Assembly (NCBI RefSeq): GCF_001475545.1
Contig: NZ_LDQC01000043.1
Location: 1-64,000 of the forward strand
Length of the DNA: 64,000 bases
Source of the DNA: Curtobacterium luteum
GTDB lineage: Bacteria; Actinomycetota; Actinomycetes; Actinomycetales; Microbacteriaceae
Direction: 5' to 3'
The translations under genes were made by a program, and so were the position numbers. The notes below the pieces were generated by a model, which saw only the letters and a program-made list of their open reading frames with translations, was not told the origin of the DNA and made no database searches. This document shows positions 34,866 to 45,932 of the stretch, piece by piece. Numbering within the stretch: position 1 is the first letter of the stretch; each line of letters opens with the position of its first letter.

Positions 34866-35587
34866 CGGCGCCGGTCCGCGTGCTCGTCGTCGACGACGAC
34901 GCCGGCGCCCGCGCACTGCACGTGCGGTGGGTCGCCGCGACCGAGGGGTTCGAGGTCGTCGGTGCTGCGGCGTCCGGCAGCGCTGCGCTGGCCCACGTCG
35001 AGCACGGCGTCGACCTCGTGCTGCTCGACGTGCGCCTGCCCGACATCAGCGGGATCGAGGTCCTGCACCGCATGCGCCTCGCGGGTCTCGCAGCCACCGA
35101 CGTCCTGGTGGTCAGTTCGTCGCGCGACCAGGTCACCGTCCGACAGGCACTCGCGGCGCACCCGGTCGGCTACCTCATGAAGCCGTTCGACCGCGAAGCG
35201 CTCCGGGACCGGCTCCGTGCGTACGCCGCCGAGCGTCGCGGGCGGGACACTCCGCAGCGAGACGTGCCGATGGGACAGGGTGACGTCGACCGGCTGCTCG
35301 CCACCGGCTCGGTCCGGGTCGCCGCGCCGGCGCGCCGTGCTGCCGCGCCGACGGGTCGCGCTCTGCCCAAGGGTGTGAGCGCCCCGACGCTCGAGCGGGT
35401 CGTCGCAGCACTCGACCCCGCGGTCGCGCGGTCCGCCGACGAGGTCGCAGCCGCGACGGGGACCTCGCGTGCGACGGCGCGGCGGTACCTCGACCACCTC
35501 GTCGCGACGGGCGCGATCGACCTCGCGCACCGGTACGGACGGCGGGGGCGCCCGCAGGTGCTCTACCGGCTGGCGCCGGCTCCCTGA
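34862..35587 (+). CDS. CitB-like response regulator
   Basis: This 241-aa protein has a receiver domain (VRVLVVDDDAGARALH, phospho-acceptor D56 in LVLLDVRLPDISG, Lys in YLMKPFDREALRD). After a linker, a C-terminal helix-turn-helix of the DpiA/CitB type follows (VARSADEVAAATGTSRATARRYLDHLVATGAIDL). It overlaps the kinase stop (GTGA), so kinase and regulator are made together. It most likely activates the divergent tctCBA operon when the carboxylate is present. The gap between kinase and tctC is where its binding site should lie, but no repeated site was clear there. Confidence 0.9.
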   Translation: MTAPVRVLVVDDDAGARALHVRWVAATEGFEVVGAAASGSAALAHVEHGVDLVLLDVRLPDISGIEVLHRMRLAGLAATDVLVVSSSRDQVTVRQALAAHPVGYLMKPFDREALRDRLRAYAAERRGRDTPQRDVPMGQGDVDRLLATGSVRVAAPARRAAAPTGRALPKGVSAPTLERVVAALDPAVARSADEVAAATGTSRATARRYLDHLVATGAIDLAHRYGRRGRPQVLYRLAPAP

Positions 35588-35719
35588 CGTCCGCGCCGAC
35601 GGACCGGCCTGGAGGCGCGACACGACCGGCGACGTCCACCGCCGGTCCGGGACGCCCACGGCGACGGCGCTCCGGGGCGTCGCCCCGTCCCCGCGCGCGC
35701 GACCTGCCAGGATGCCCCC

Positions 35720-36709
35720 ATGGGAACGACGGCACCGGCAGAGGACACCCCGTCCTTCCGTCGCTTCCGCGTCGAGACCATCAGCGAGAACCGCAGCCCC
35801 GAGATCGACCGCGCCTACGGCATCGTCGACGGCGTCGGCGGCGCACTCGAGGCCTACCGCTACGTGGGCGCCGGCGACGCCGACGTGTCGATGCGCGGCG
35901 CCGAGGTCGAGGGCACCCGCTCCGGCCGGCTCGACCCCCGCCCGGACCACATCGTCTTCTGGATCGGTGACGGCACCGCCACCATCGAGGACTGCACCGA
36001 CGGCACGACGCTCACGGCCGAGCCTGGACACCCCCTGGTGCTCTCGGCGTCCGTGCCGTACCGGTTCACCGCGGACACCCGCAAGGTCACCATGCTCCAC
36101 CTGTCCGACCGGATCCTCCGTCAGGCCCTCGCCGGTCGGGACCAGACGGTGCACGGCCCGCTCGTGTTCGGCCAGCAGCCGGACATCGCGTCCGCGCTCG
36201 CACCCCTCCGAGCGATCCTCCGCAACCGCGCCGCCGCGCTGACCGACGAGCAGGTCGACGGCGAACACCGCGACGAACTCAACGCTGAGATCGCCGCATC
36301 GGTCGTCGACGCCTTCCCGCTGGTCACCCCGGACCCGGAGGAGCCGTCCTCAGCGGCGCTCCGTGCCGCCCACTGGATGCACGAGCACGCCGCGGACCCG
36401 ATCGTCCTCCGCGACATCGCGGCCGCGGTCGGGCTGAGCGAACGCGGGCTGCAGAGCGCGTTCCGGCGCCGGTTCGACGAGACCCCCATGGAACGGCTCC
36501 GCGCCGAGCGACTCGACGGCGCCCGCACCGACCTCCGGTTCGCCCAGCCGGGTACGCACGTCCGCGACGTCGCTCGACGGTGGCGGTTCGGACACTTCGG
36601 CCGCTTCGCCGCGAACTACGCGGAGCGCTTCGGCGAGGCGCCGAGCGAGACGCTGCGACGCGCCCGTGGTGCTCGCGGTGACGGAACGTCGTCGGAACGG
36701 CGGCCGTAG
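35720..36709 (+). CDS. AraC-family regulator
   Basis: This 329-aa protein has an N-terminal cupin-like ligand domain (RPDHIVFWIGDGTATIEDCTDG, PGHPLVLSASVPYRF) and a C-terminal double helix-turn-helix. The latter reads HAADPIVLRDIAAAVGLSERGLQSAFRRRFDETPMERLRAERL in separate segments, ending FGHFGRFAANYAERFGEAPS. CAGGAT lies six bases before the ATG, so the mRNA is probably leaderless. The next gene, an acyl-CoA ligase, starts 40 bp downstream and may be its target or cotranscribed. The inducer is unknown. Confidence 0.87.
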   Translation: MGTTAPAEDTPSFRRFRVETISENRSPEIDRAYGIVDGVGGALEAYRYVGAGDADVSMRGAEVEGTRSGRLDPRPDHIVFWIGDGTATIEDCTDGTTLTAEPGHPLVLSASVPYRFTADTRKVTMLHLSDRILRQALAGRDQTVHGPLVFGQQPDIASALAPLRAILRNRAAALTDEQVDGEHRDELNAEIAASVVDAFPLVTPDPEEPSSAALRAAHWMHEHAADPIVLRDIAAAVGLSERGLQSAFRRRFDETPMERLRAERLDGARTDLRFAQPGTHVRDVARRWRFGHFGRFAANYAERFGEAPSETLRRARGARGDGTSSERRP

Positions 36710-36749
36710 GATCGGGCCACGCGTCCGTCGACGGAGATGAGAGACCGGC

Positions 36750-38429
<1,680 letters not shown>

Positions 38430-38470
38430 CCCGGAGGTCGCGCCGGCGTGCCCGGCGGCCGCGTCACCGC

Positions 38471-38522
38471 CTGGAGGCGCGGTGCAGGTGAGCGGATCCG
38501 TTCACCTGCACCGTGCCTCCAG
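38471..38522 (+). terminator. Long intergenic hairpin from a paired GGAGGCGCGGTGC motif
   Basis: A 21-base arm at 38471-38491 pairs with 38502-38522 with a single mismatch (G-T type) around a 10-base loop that contains CGGATCCG. It lies 42 bp after the ligase stop. The arms extend the recurring motif found elsewhere in the window. Confidence 0.8.
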
Positions 38523-38622
38523 ACCGCTCGTCCACGCCGATGCGGCGCGCCGCGGCCGTCCGGTACCGTGACGGCACGCACCGCCGCGGACCCGCGGCCC
38601 GACGTGACGAGGACGACACGAC

Positions 38623-39417
38623 ATGACGACGACCGACCGAACCCTCGACGGACCGCACGGGCCGCTGCGCATCCGGGTCCACACGACCGACGGGCCGGCG
38701 CGCGCTGCGCTCGTCTGGTCGCACGGTGGCGGCTTCGTGTTCGGCGACCTCGACATGCCGGAGTCCGCGCAGACCGCCCGCGAGCTCGCCGCCCGCGGTG
38801 TCACGACCGTCGAGGTCGAGTACCGCCTCGCGCCGAGCGACGAGCGCCCGGACGGCGTGCACTTCCCGGTGCCGCAGGACGAGGTACGGCACGTCCTCGC
38901 CACCGTCCGCGCCGACGCATCCCTCGACACCGGGGGCCGGGACTGGGCGATCGGGGGAGCGAGCGCCGGAGCCTCGATCACGGCCTCGGCGGCGCTCCGC
39001 CTCGTCGCCGACGGGCAGGCACCACGGCTGGTGCTGCTGGCGTACCCGACCGTGCACGCCGAGCTGCCCCCGCTGTCCGACGAACTCGCCGCGGCGATGG
39101 AGGGCGTCGATCCCGCACGACGGTTCACGCCCGAGTCGGTGCGGCAGATGAACGCGAACCACGCCAGCGGCGCCACCGCGGGGGTGTTCGCCGGCGGGGC
39201 TGACCTCACGGGTTTCCCGCCGACCTGCATCGTCGACTCCGAGCGCGACGACCTCCGGGCGAGCGGCGCCGCGTTCGCCGAAGAGCTGCGTGAGGCGGGC
39301 GTGCCCGTCACCTCCGTGGTGGAGCCTGGTACGTTCCACGGGCACCTCAACGACGAGGGCACCCCTGAGGCGCTGCGGACCATCGACCGGTTCGCGGCGT
39401 TCTTGCTGGCGGACTGA
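38623..39417 (+). CDS. Alpha/beta hydrolase of the HSL type
   Basis: This 264-aa esterase-like protein has the oxyanion motif SHGGGFVFGD near residue 29 and the nucleophile elbow GGASAGASI (G-x-S-x-G type) near residue 111. The late EPGTFHGHL carries the expected catalytic His, and VDSERDDLR the Asp region. These are the marks of hormone-sensitive-lipase-like esterases acting on small acyl esters. No signal peptide is seen, so it is cytoplasmic. GAGGAC lies before the ATG. It stands alone between a terminator and a convergent gene. Confidence 0.88.
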   Translation: MTTTDRTLDGPHGPLRIRVHTTDGPARAALVWSHGGGFVFGDLDMPESAQTARELAARGVTTVEVEYRLAPSDERPDGVHFPVPQDEVRHVLATVRADASLDTGGRDWAIGGASAGASITASAALRLVADGQAPRLVLLAYPTVHAELPPLSDELAAAMEGVDPARRFTPESVRQMNANHASGATAGVFAGGADLTGFPPTCIVDSERDDLRASGAAFAEELREAGVPVTSVVEPGTFHGHLNDEGTPEALRTIDRFAAFLLAD

Positions 39418-39461
39418 CCGCGGGCACAGCCGGCGCGTCCGCGGCCGGGCGCGGGGCGGGG

Positions 39462-40154
39462 TCAGTCGCCGGTCTGGGCGTCGGGTGCCGCCACCGGCTT
39501 CGACTGGCTCGACCCGCGCTGTCGGAGCCACACGGTCGCCACCACCATCACCGTGATGACGAGGAACTCGGACTGCCAGTTCTGCATCGACTCGAACCAG
39601 AACTGCGACGTGCCGAGGTACTGCCAGCCGGTCACCACCGAGCCGCCGTGCTCGACCTGCTCCTCGTTGTACGCAGCGGCACCGCCGATGACGTGCCCGA
39701 CGACGCTGCCGACGAAGAGCACGGCGAAGAGCAGCAGCAGCGAGTTCTCGTACAGCACGAGCGCCACTCCGCCGCGACGCACCGGCCACGGAGCGCGGTG
39801 CTCGACCGAGTGTTCCCGGGGATCGGCGTCCTGCGGTGCGTCGTCGTCGAGCGGCTTCGACTCGCTCGACCCCTTCTGGAAGAGGAACGTCGTGAGCACC
39901 ACGTACGACCCCATCTGGAGGAACTCGCTCTCCCAGTTCTCGAACGTCGCCTCGGCGAAGTCACCGCTCGCCAGGAATCCCCAGAGCGACTCGACCGCCT
40001 CGCGGTGCAGGAGCGCGTCGTGCACGGACACCCGCCACCCCGCGAGCACCATACCGACGAAGCAGAGCAGGAACACGGTGGCGTTCGTGAGGAACAGGCC
40101 GTTCCGGCTCGCCCACGTCCACCTGCCTGGTCGGTCCCGGAGCACCACGGTCAT
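39462..40154 (-). CDS. Membrane protein with internal duplication (DUF6766-like)
   Basis: This 230-aa protein has four hydrophobic segments. It contains two matching halves: NWESEFLQMGSYVVLTTFLF followed by KGSSESKP, and NWQSEFLVITVMVVATVWL followed by RGSSQSKP. The paired NWxSEFL motifs right before a helix agree with what is remembered for DUF6766, a family without known function. The ATG at 40154 was chosen for GGGAGG upstream; longer frames run into intergenic DNA. It is convergent with the hydrolase gene. Confidence 0.7.
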   Translation of the reverse strand: MTVVLRDRPGRWTWASRNGLFLTNATVFLLCFVGMVLAGWRVSVHDALLHREAVESLWGFLASGDFAEATFENWESEFLQMGSYVVLTTFLFQKGSSESKPLDDDAPQDADPREHSVEHRAPWPVRRGGVALVLYENSLLLLFAVLFVGSVVGHVIGGAAAYNEEQVEHGGSVVTGWQYLGTSQFWFESMQNWQSEFLVITVMVVATVWLRQRGSSQSKPVAAPDAQTGD

Positions 40155-40291
40155 CGGCTCGGCCTCCCGTCGTCGTCGGTCGGGCCCGAACGTACTGCGG
40201 TCGGCCCGACCGGTGGCGCAGGAGGGGACAGCGTGCGCGGGTGGCTCGAGCCGCCCGACGCACGGTGCCTCCTCGATGCCGGGCACAGTGC

Positions 40292-41170
40292 CTACTTGAT
40301 GCCGGTCGACGCGATGCCCTGCACGAACTGCCGCTGGAAGGCCAGGAACACGACGAGCAGCGGCAGCACCGTCACCGTCGCGATCGCCATGACCGCGCCC
40401 CACGGTGAGCTGAACGCCGGGTTGTTCGTCAGCGTGGAGAGCGCGACCGGCACGGTCAGGTTCTCGTTGCCCTGGAGCACGACGAGCGGCCAGAGGAAGT
40501 CGTTCCACCGTGTCATGAAGCCGAGGATCACGAGCACGCCGACGAGCGGTCCGCACGATGGGAGCACGACCCGGAAGAAGGTCTGGAACTCTCCGGCGCC
40601 GTCGAGCCGAGCAGCCTCCATCAGGGCGTCGGGGACACCGAGCATGAACTGCCGGGCGATGAAGATCCCCACCACGTCGAACACCGTCGGCAGGATCACC
40701 GCCCACGGGGAGTCGACCAGGCCGATCTTCGCGACGACGAGGAAGCTCGGCACCAGGGTGACCTGGATCGGGATCATGATCGTCACGAGGAACGCGGAGT
40801 ACAGCAGCCCGCGACCCCTGAAGCGGAACTTGGCGAGGGCGTACCCGGCCATCAGTGACACGACGACGCTGAGCGCGGTGCCGACGCTGGTGATGAGCGC
40901 GGAGTTGCCGAGCCAGCGCCAGACCGGCTGCGTGCTGAACACCTGCGCGTAGTTCTCGAACGTGGGCCTCGTCGGGAAGATCGAGAACGTGCCGCTCTGC
41001 GACTGGCCGCCCGGGGTGAGTGCGGACACGACCATCCAGTACAGCGGGAACACCATGAGGATCGCGAGTGCGGTGAGTCCCGCAACGAGCACCCAGCGGC
41101 CTGGGCGCTGCTTCCGCCGCGCGACGGTCGGACGGGAGGCACGGGTCGCGCCCGCAACGGACAGTGCCAT
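40292..41170 (-). CDS. Carbohydrate ABC transporter permease (MalG type)
   Basis: This 292-aa protein has six membrane helices. The inner-membrane component loop DALMEAARLDGAGEFQTFFRVVLP near residue 200 is the EAA motif that docks with the ATPase. The N-terminal tail includes TRASRP, coded by a copy of the recurring GGGAGGCACGG motif. The ATG overlaps the stop of the preceding permease (TGATG). With the MalF-type partner and binding protein it forms a sugar importer. No ATPase gene lies in the operon, so a shared MsiK-type ATPase elsewhere is likely. Confidence 0.92.
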   Translation of the reverse strand: MALSVAGATRASRPTVARRKQRPGRWVLVAGLTALAILMVFPLYWMVVSALTPGGQSQSGTFSIFPTRPTFENYAQVFSTQPVWRWLGNSALITSVGTALSVVVSLMAGYALAKFRFRGRGLLYSAFLVTIMIPIQVTLVPSFLVVAKIGLVDSPWAVILPTVFDVVGIFIARQFMLGVPDALMEAARLDGAGEFQTFFRVVLPSCGPLVGVLVILGFMTRWNDFLWPLVVLQGNENLTVPVALSTLTNNPAFSSPWGAVMAIATVTVLPLLVVFLAFQRQFVQGIASTGIK

Positions 41171-42129
41171 CAGATGGCCTCCTCTGCTTTCTTGGTGGCC
41201 CGCTGTCGGAGCAGCGTGAACACGAGCAGGATCGCGACGAGCACCAGCCCGAGCGCTGCCGCGTAGCCCATGCGTGCGTCGATGAACGCCGACCGGAACA
41301 CGTACTGGATGAGGACCGTGGTGGAGAAGCCCGGGCCGCCCCCCGTCATCACGTAGATGACGTCGAAGGCCTGCAGCGAGAACACCACGTTGAGGATGAG
41401 CAGGATCGACGTCGTCGGGCGCAGCAGCGGCCACGTGATCGTCCGGAACCGCACCCACCGCGAGGCACCGTCGATGGCCGCGGCCTCCTTCAGCTCGGCG
41501 GGGACGGACTGCAGGGCGCCGAGGTAGATCACCATGCAGAACCCGATCCGGGTCCACACGACGACGATCACCAGGGTCGCCATCGCCCAGCCCGGTGCGG
41601 TGAGCCACGGCACCCGGCCGAGCCCGAGGGCGTCGAGGAGGTTGTTCACGACGCCGTAGTCGCCGTTGAAGATCCACGACATGATCACGCCCACCACGAC
41701 GCCGGCGGCGACCATCGGCACGAAGAACAACGCCCGGAACACCGAGCGCCCGGGGAGCGGTCGGTTCAGCGCCACGGCGAGGGCGAGGCCGATGGCCATC
41801 GCGGTCGGGACCGTGCCGATGGTGAACACGAGCGTGTTCCGGAGCGCGGTGCCGATGAGCGGGTCGGAGCCCATGTCGACGAAGTTCTTCCCGCCGACCC
41901 AGGTGCCGTCACCCAGCGACGTGCTCGAGTCCTGGAAGCTCAGGGCGATCGCGGTGACGATCGGGACGAGCGAGAACCCGAGGAAGAGCAGCGCCGCGGG
42001 ACCGACGAAGACGTACGGCACGAACCGACCGTGTCGTCGACGGGCGGCGCTGCCGACGGCGAGCCCGCCGGTCGGGGGAGCGACGGACGTCGTCGTCCGC
42101 GCGGGGCCGGTCTCAGTTCGCAGTGACAC
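41170..42129 (-). CDS. Carbohydrate ABC transporter permease (MalF type)
   Basis: This 319-aa protein has a cytoplasmic N-tail of about 30 residues and six membrane helices. The EAA loop is AELKEAAAIDGASRWVRFRTITWP. The pattern LFVGFSLVPIV-type start and FDVIYVMTGGGPGFSTTVL are typical of MalF/LacF permeases. The start lies 17 bp inside the end of the binding-protein gene. It pairs with the 40292 product in the membrane. Confidence 0.92.
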   Translation of the reverse strand: MSLRTETGPARTTTSVAPPTGGLAVGSAARRRHGRFVPYVFVGPAALLFLGFSLVPIVTAIALSFQDSSTSLGDGTWVGGKNFVDMGSDPLIGTALRNTLVFTIGTVPTAMAIGLALAVALNRPLPGRSVFRALFFVPMVAAGVVVGVIMSWIFNGDYGVVNNLLDALGLGRVPWLTAPGWAMATLVIVVVWTRIGFCMVIYLGALQSVPAELKEAAAIDGASRWVRFRTITWPLLRPTTSILLILNVVFSLQAFDVIYVMTGGGPGFSTTVLIQYVFRSAFIDARMGYAAALGLVLVAILLVFTLLRQRATKKAEEAI

Positions 42130-43432
42130 TGCGCATCGCCTCCATCATCTGGGCCGAGGCCTCCTTCGGGCTGAGCTGCCCGAGCAGGCACAGGTCGAGG
42201 TAGTCGGCGAAGACCGCGTTCAGCGACGAGAAGTACTGGCCGCTCTCCGCCTTCACCATCGACAGCGGGATGGTCGATCCCTGGTCGATGAACCGCTGCA
42301 TGGTGTCCGAGTTGGACGCGTAGCCGATGTCCGCCGCGTCGAGGGACTTCCGGGCGGGCAGCCAGTTGCCGTCGTGGCAGAACTGCTGCATCTTCGACCG
42401 TGAGGTGATCATCGCCACGAGTTCGGCCGCGAGCTCCGGGTGCTTGCTCGACCTGGTCACGGCCAGGGCGTTGCCGCCGAGGTCGCTCGCCTCGCCGACG
42501 TTCCGGATCATCGGCGCCGTGCCCCAGTTGTCCGGCATGTCGGTGTCGAGCTGCACGATCGACTCCGGGTTGTTCAGCATCATCCCGATCTGTCCGGTCA
42601 GGAACAGGTTGCGGGCGACGTCGCCACCGCCGCTCTTCGAGATGTTCCCGGTGGTGGCGAGCCCGTCGGCGTACCACTTCCGCCCGAAGGCGAGCGCGTC
42701 GATCGCCTCCGCCGTGTCCATCGAGGGGGTGGCGCCGTCCTCGCCGAGGAACGCGCCCCCGTTCTGGTACACGAACGGCAGCCAGCGGTACGCGGTCTCC
42801 GGCGCGGACCAGCCGTACCCGAACGCGTACTTGCCGGTGACCTGCTTGACCTCCTTCGCGACGTCGAGGAACTCGTCCCACGTCCAGGCGTCCGCGAGTG
42901 CGGTGGGAGGCGTCACCCCGACCTGCTCCATCAGGTCGCGGTTGTAGTAGGTGATGAAGTTGTCGGTGTGCTGGAAGACGCCGTAGATGCCGTCCTCACG
43001 GGCACCGATCGCCCAGAACGGGTCGCTGTAGTCCGAGTGGTAGTCCGCCGGGATCGCTCCGGAGATGTCGACCAGGCTGCCGTTCGCGGCGTACCGGCCG
43101 ATCTGCTGCGGGGTGATCCGGATGACGTCGGGTGCGAGGTCTGCCGCGAGTCGGGTGATGAACCACTGGTGGAACTGGCCGGTCGTCACCTCGACGGCGA
43201 CGCTCGTCCCGGGGTGCTTCGCGACGAACTCGTCCGCGATCGCCTGGTAGCTCGTGATGTCGGTCGGGATGTTCCAGGTGGACAGCCGGATGTGCTTCGT
43301 GCCGCCGGTGGCGGCCGTGCCCTGGCCGGCGCACGCCGCGAGCGCGCCGGCCATCGAGATGCCGGCGAGTGCGAGGAAGCCGCGTCTGGCGAGCTGCCCT
43401 CCGGCGGGTTGACGGGGTGGTCGGGTCGGCAT
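42113..43432 (-). CDS. Sugar-binding lipoprotein of an ABC importer
   Basis: This 439-aa family 1 binding protein has a twin-arginine-like start (LARRGFLALAG, Arg 16-17) and a lipobox LAAC with Cys 34, so it is an anchored lipoprotein possibly exported by Tat. The mature part has IRLSTWNIPTDITSYQAIADEF, DAWTWDEFLDVAKEV and YNRDLMEQVG, typical of oligosaccharide-binding proteins. The ATG at 43432 was chosen for AAGGAGAGG just upstream. It lies between a GH4 glycosidase and two permeases, so it probably binds an alpha-galactoside or similar oligosaccharide. Confidence 0.92.
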   Translation of the reverse strand: MPTRPPRQPAGGQLARRGFLALAGISMAGALAACAGQGTAATGGTKHIRLSTWNIPTDITSYQAIADEFVAKHPGTSVAVEVTTGQFHQWFITRLAADLAPDVIRITPQQIGRYAANGSLVDISGAIPADYHSDYSDPFWAIGAREDGIYGVFQHTDNFITYYNRDLMEQVGVTPPTALADAWTWDEFLDVAKEVKQVTGKYAFGYGWSAPETAYRWLPFVYQNGGAFLGEDGATPSMDTAEAIDALAFGRKWYADGLATTGNISKSGGGDVARNLFLTGQIGMMLNNPESIVQLDTDMPDNWGTAPMIRNVGEASDLGGNALAVTRSSKHPELAAELVAMITSRSKMQQFCHDGNWLPARKSLDAADIGYASNSDTMQRFIDQGSTIPLSMVKAESGQYFSSLNAVFADYLDLCLLGQLSPKEASAQMMEAMRSVTAN

Positions 43433-43557
43433 GGTCCTCTCCTTCGAGGTCGTGGTGCCGTTCAGGTCGGCCGGGAGGCGCGGTGTGCGCACCCGGAGCG
43501 CCGCACGTCCGGTGTGGGGTCGCGTCCAGGACCCGACCCCACGTCGGGCGCGACGGT

Positions 43558-44985
43558 TCAGACCAGGGCGGGGCGGGCCTCCCGGCCGGTCGTCGCCTGC
43601 GGTGCCGCGACCGCGCCCGCCGGGCGCAGCGACTCCGGGAGCAGCGCCGCGTGGGCGTGCAGGAGTTCGTCGGTCATCGCGGCGATGCGGTCGAGCGTCA
43701 GGTGCGCCGCCGTCAGCGGGTCGAGCGCCACCGCGTGGTGCACGTGCTCGACGTTGCCGGTCAGCGCCGCGCGGACGGCCAGGGTCTGCACGTTCGTGTT
43801 CGTCCGGTTGAGGGCCGCGAGCTGCGGGGGGAGCTCGCCGAACGAGGTCGGGGTGACCCCGTTGCCGTCAGCGAGGCACGCGACCTCGACGCAGGCGTCC
43901 GCCGGGAGGTTGCTGATCACACCGGTGCTGTTCGGCACGTTGCCGTAGACCACCGCGGGGACGCCCGTGACGATCGCGTTGACGATGCTCGCGCCGTACT
44001 CGACGGACGGCGACAGGTCGGCCTTGAGCTTCTCGAGCTGCTGGTCGACGTCACCCTGCTCGTCGTGCGCGAGGCAGATCTCGTAGTAGTCCCAGCGCTC
44101 CGGGATGTACTCGAGCACCGTTTCCGGGTCCTTGCGGAAGTACGGCACGTACTCGCTCGCGTGGTGGCTCGACTCCGTCTCGAAGTACCCGAAGGACCGC
44201 ATGAGCTGCGTGCGGACCTGCTCGTTGCCGCCCTCGTAGTTGCTCGCCGCGGCCGCGGCCTCGCTGTGGTCGCCGTCGTCGTCGTGCAGGTCCGCCGCCG
44301 CGACACCGCGTCGGTGCTTCGCGGTCATGACCTCGCGGAGCCGTGGGTACAGGTCCTCGCCGCTGCGCCGTTTGAAGTCGAGGATCCACGCCTGGTGGTT
44401 GATGCCGGCGCAGACGTACTCGACCTCGTCGTAGGGCACGCCGAGGGTACGGGCGAGCATGCGCGTGGTGCCCTGCACGCTGTGGCAGAGACCCACGGTC
44501 CGCAGCCCCTTGGCGTTGAGGAACGCCGTGGCCATCGCCATGGGGTTCGCGTAGTTGATGAACTGCGCGTCCGGGCAGAGCTCCAGCGCGTCTCGGGCGA
44601 TGTCCTCGTAGGCGCGCACCGACCGGAGGAACCGGAACACCCCGCCGGGGCCGACGGTGTCGCCGACCGCCTGGTCGATGCCGTACCTCCGCGGGATCTC
44701 GACGTCCCACCTGTAGGACTCGACGCCACCGACCTGGAACGTGATGATCACGACGTCAGCGCCGTCGAGGGCTTCGCGCCGATCGGTGGTCTCCAGGACC
44801 TCGACGCCGAGGCCGTGGTGCGCCACGAGCTCACGGGCGGCGTTCGCGGTGCGAGCCACCCGGCCCGCGTCCAGGTCCATGAGGTGCAGCGTCGCGTCCT
44901 GCAGGGCGGGGAAGCTGACGAGGTCGCCGATGAGGCGGAAGGGGAAGACGAAGCCGCCGGCGCCGATGATGGTGATCTTGGTCAT
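43558..44985 (-). CDS. melA: GH4 alpha-galactosidase-type glycosidase
   Basis: This 475-aa enzyme belongs to the NAD- and Mn-dependent glycosidases of family GH4. The N-terminal Rossmann part begins KITIIGAGGFVF. NYANPMA (Asn 147) and GLCHSVQGT (Cys 167, His 168) mark the active site, and AGINHQAW gives the second metal ligand (His 197). CHSV is the mark of the MelA (alpha-galactosidase) group rather than the 6-phospho-beta-glucosidases. The product would hydrolyse melibiose- or raffinose-type sugars imported by the ABC system downstream. The end (TTGREARPALV) contains a copy of the recurring motif. It heads the operon and is divergent from an AraC regulator. The symbol is tentative, because alpha-glucosidase or glucuronidase cannot be excluded. 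Confidence 0.85.
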   Translation of the reverse strand: MTKITIIGAGGFVFPFRLIGDLVSFPALQDATLHLMDLDAGRVARTANAARELVAHHGLGVEVLETTDRREALDGADVVIITFQVGGVESYRWDVEIPRRYGIDQAVGDTVGPGGVFRFLRSVRAYEDIARDALELCPDAQFINYANPMAMATAFLNAKGLRTVGLCHSVQGTTRMLARTLGVPYDEVEYVCAGINHQAWILDFKRRSGEDLYPRLREVMTAKHRRGVAAADLHDDDGDHSEAAAAASNYEGGNEQVRTQLMRSFGYFETESSHHASEYVPYFRKDPETVLEYIPERWDYYEICLAHDEQGDVDQQLEKLKADLSPSVEYGASIVNAIVTGVPAVVYGNVPNSTGVISNLPADACVEVACLADGNGVTPTSFGELPPQLAALNRTNTNVQTLAVRAALTGNVEHVHHAVALDPLTAAHLTLDRIAAMTDELLHAHAALLPESLRPAGAVAAPQATTGREARPALV

Positions 44986-45098
44986 GGTCCGACGCTAGGA
45001 AGTGGGGTGCCTGCCGTGCCTCCGGCTTCGGAGGCCGCGGTTCCAGGATCCTCCGGTGCTGCCGTCCGGCGCTCGGTGCGCTGACGTAGGCTCGGGCC

Positions 45099-45932
45099 GT
45101 GCTCGACGTCGAGACGATGGAAGCGGCCTACTGGAGCCATCGCGGCCCGGCGCCCGTCATGCTGTCCTCCCACCGGCACGACGACCTCGAGATCAACCTC
45201 GTGCTCGACGGGCGGCTCGACTACCGCTTCGGCGGCACGGACGTGTCCGTCCACGCCGGAGAGGTCGCGCTCTTCTGGGGATGGACACCGCACCAGCTGA
45301 TCGGCGAGGGCCCGGGGGCACGAGCCGGTTCTGGAGACTTCTTGTGGGCACACATCCCGCTCGGCGACGTGCTCGCGTGGGGGTTGCCCGACCACGACCT
45401 CGGAGCGATGCTCCTCAACCGTCCGGTCCTCGTCCCGGCCGTCGCCGCCGGACGGGACGTCGAGTCGATGTTCGTTTCGTGGCAGCGCGACTTCGCCGAC
45501 GACGGTGCCGAACTGATCGCGGGTCTCGAGGCCCAGGCGTTCGTCCGGCGGCTGCTCCGGCACCACCGGGACACGATCGACCTCCGGCCGGACGGTGGCC
45601 ACGGGCCCGCGGGCATGGACCGGGTCATCGACATGGTCCGGTTCGTGGTCGGTCGGTTCCGGGACCCGATCGAGGTCGCCGACGTCGCCGAGGCGGCACA
45701 CCTGCACCCGCACCACGCCATGACGGTGTTCCGGCAGGACGTCGGTTCGACGATCGTCGAGTACCTCACCCGGTGCCGGGTCGCCGAGGCGCAGCGGCTG
45801 CTCGCGACCACGTCGATGACGACGGCCGAGGTCGCGCACGCTGCCGGCTTCGGGTCGCAGTCGAGCTTCTACGCGCACTTCACCCGTGCGCGGGGGTGTG
45901 CGCCGGGGGAGTACCGGGCGCGGGTGCGCTGA
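45099..45932 (+). CDS. AraC-family regulator of the GH4/ABC locus
   Basis: This 277-aa protein has an N-terminal cupin (SHRHDDLEINLVLDGRLDYRFGG, VALFWGWTPHQL) like MelR or RafR and a C-terminal AraC DNA-binding domain. The latter reads FRDPIEVADVAEAAHLHPHH, then TTAEVAHAAGFGSQSSFYAHF and PGEYRARVR. It is divergent from the GH4 gene with 113 bp between them, so it most likely activates that operon in response to the sugar. TAGGCT six bases before the GTG indicates a leaderless mRNA; an internal ATG at 45117 is a less likely start. Its stop lies within a 26-bp tandem repeat. Confidence 0.88.
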   Translation: MLDVETMEAAYWSHRGPAPVMLSSHRHDDLEINLVLDGRLDYRFGGTDVSVHAGEVALFWGWTPHQLIGEGPGARAGSGDFLWAHIPLGDVLAWGLPDHDLGAMLLNRPVLVPAVAAGRDVESMFVSWQRDFADDGAELIAGLEAQAFVRRLLRHHRDTIDLRPDGGHGPAGMDRVIDMVRFVVGRFRDPIEVADVAEAAHLHPHHAMTVFRQDVGSTIVEYLTRCRVAEAQRLLATTSMTTAEVAHAAGFGSQSSFYAHFTRARGCAPGEYRARVR

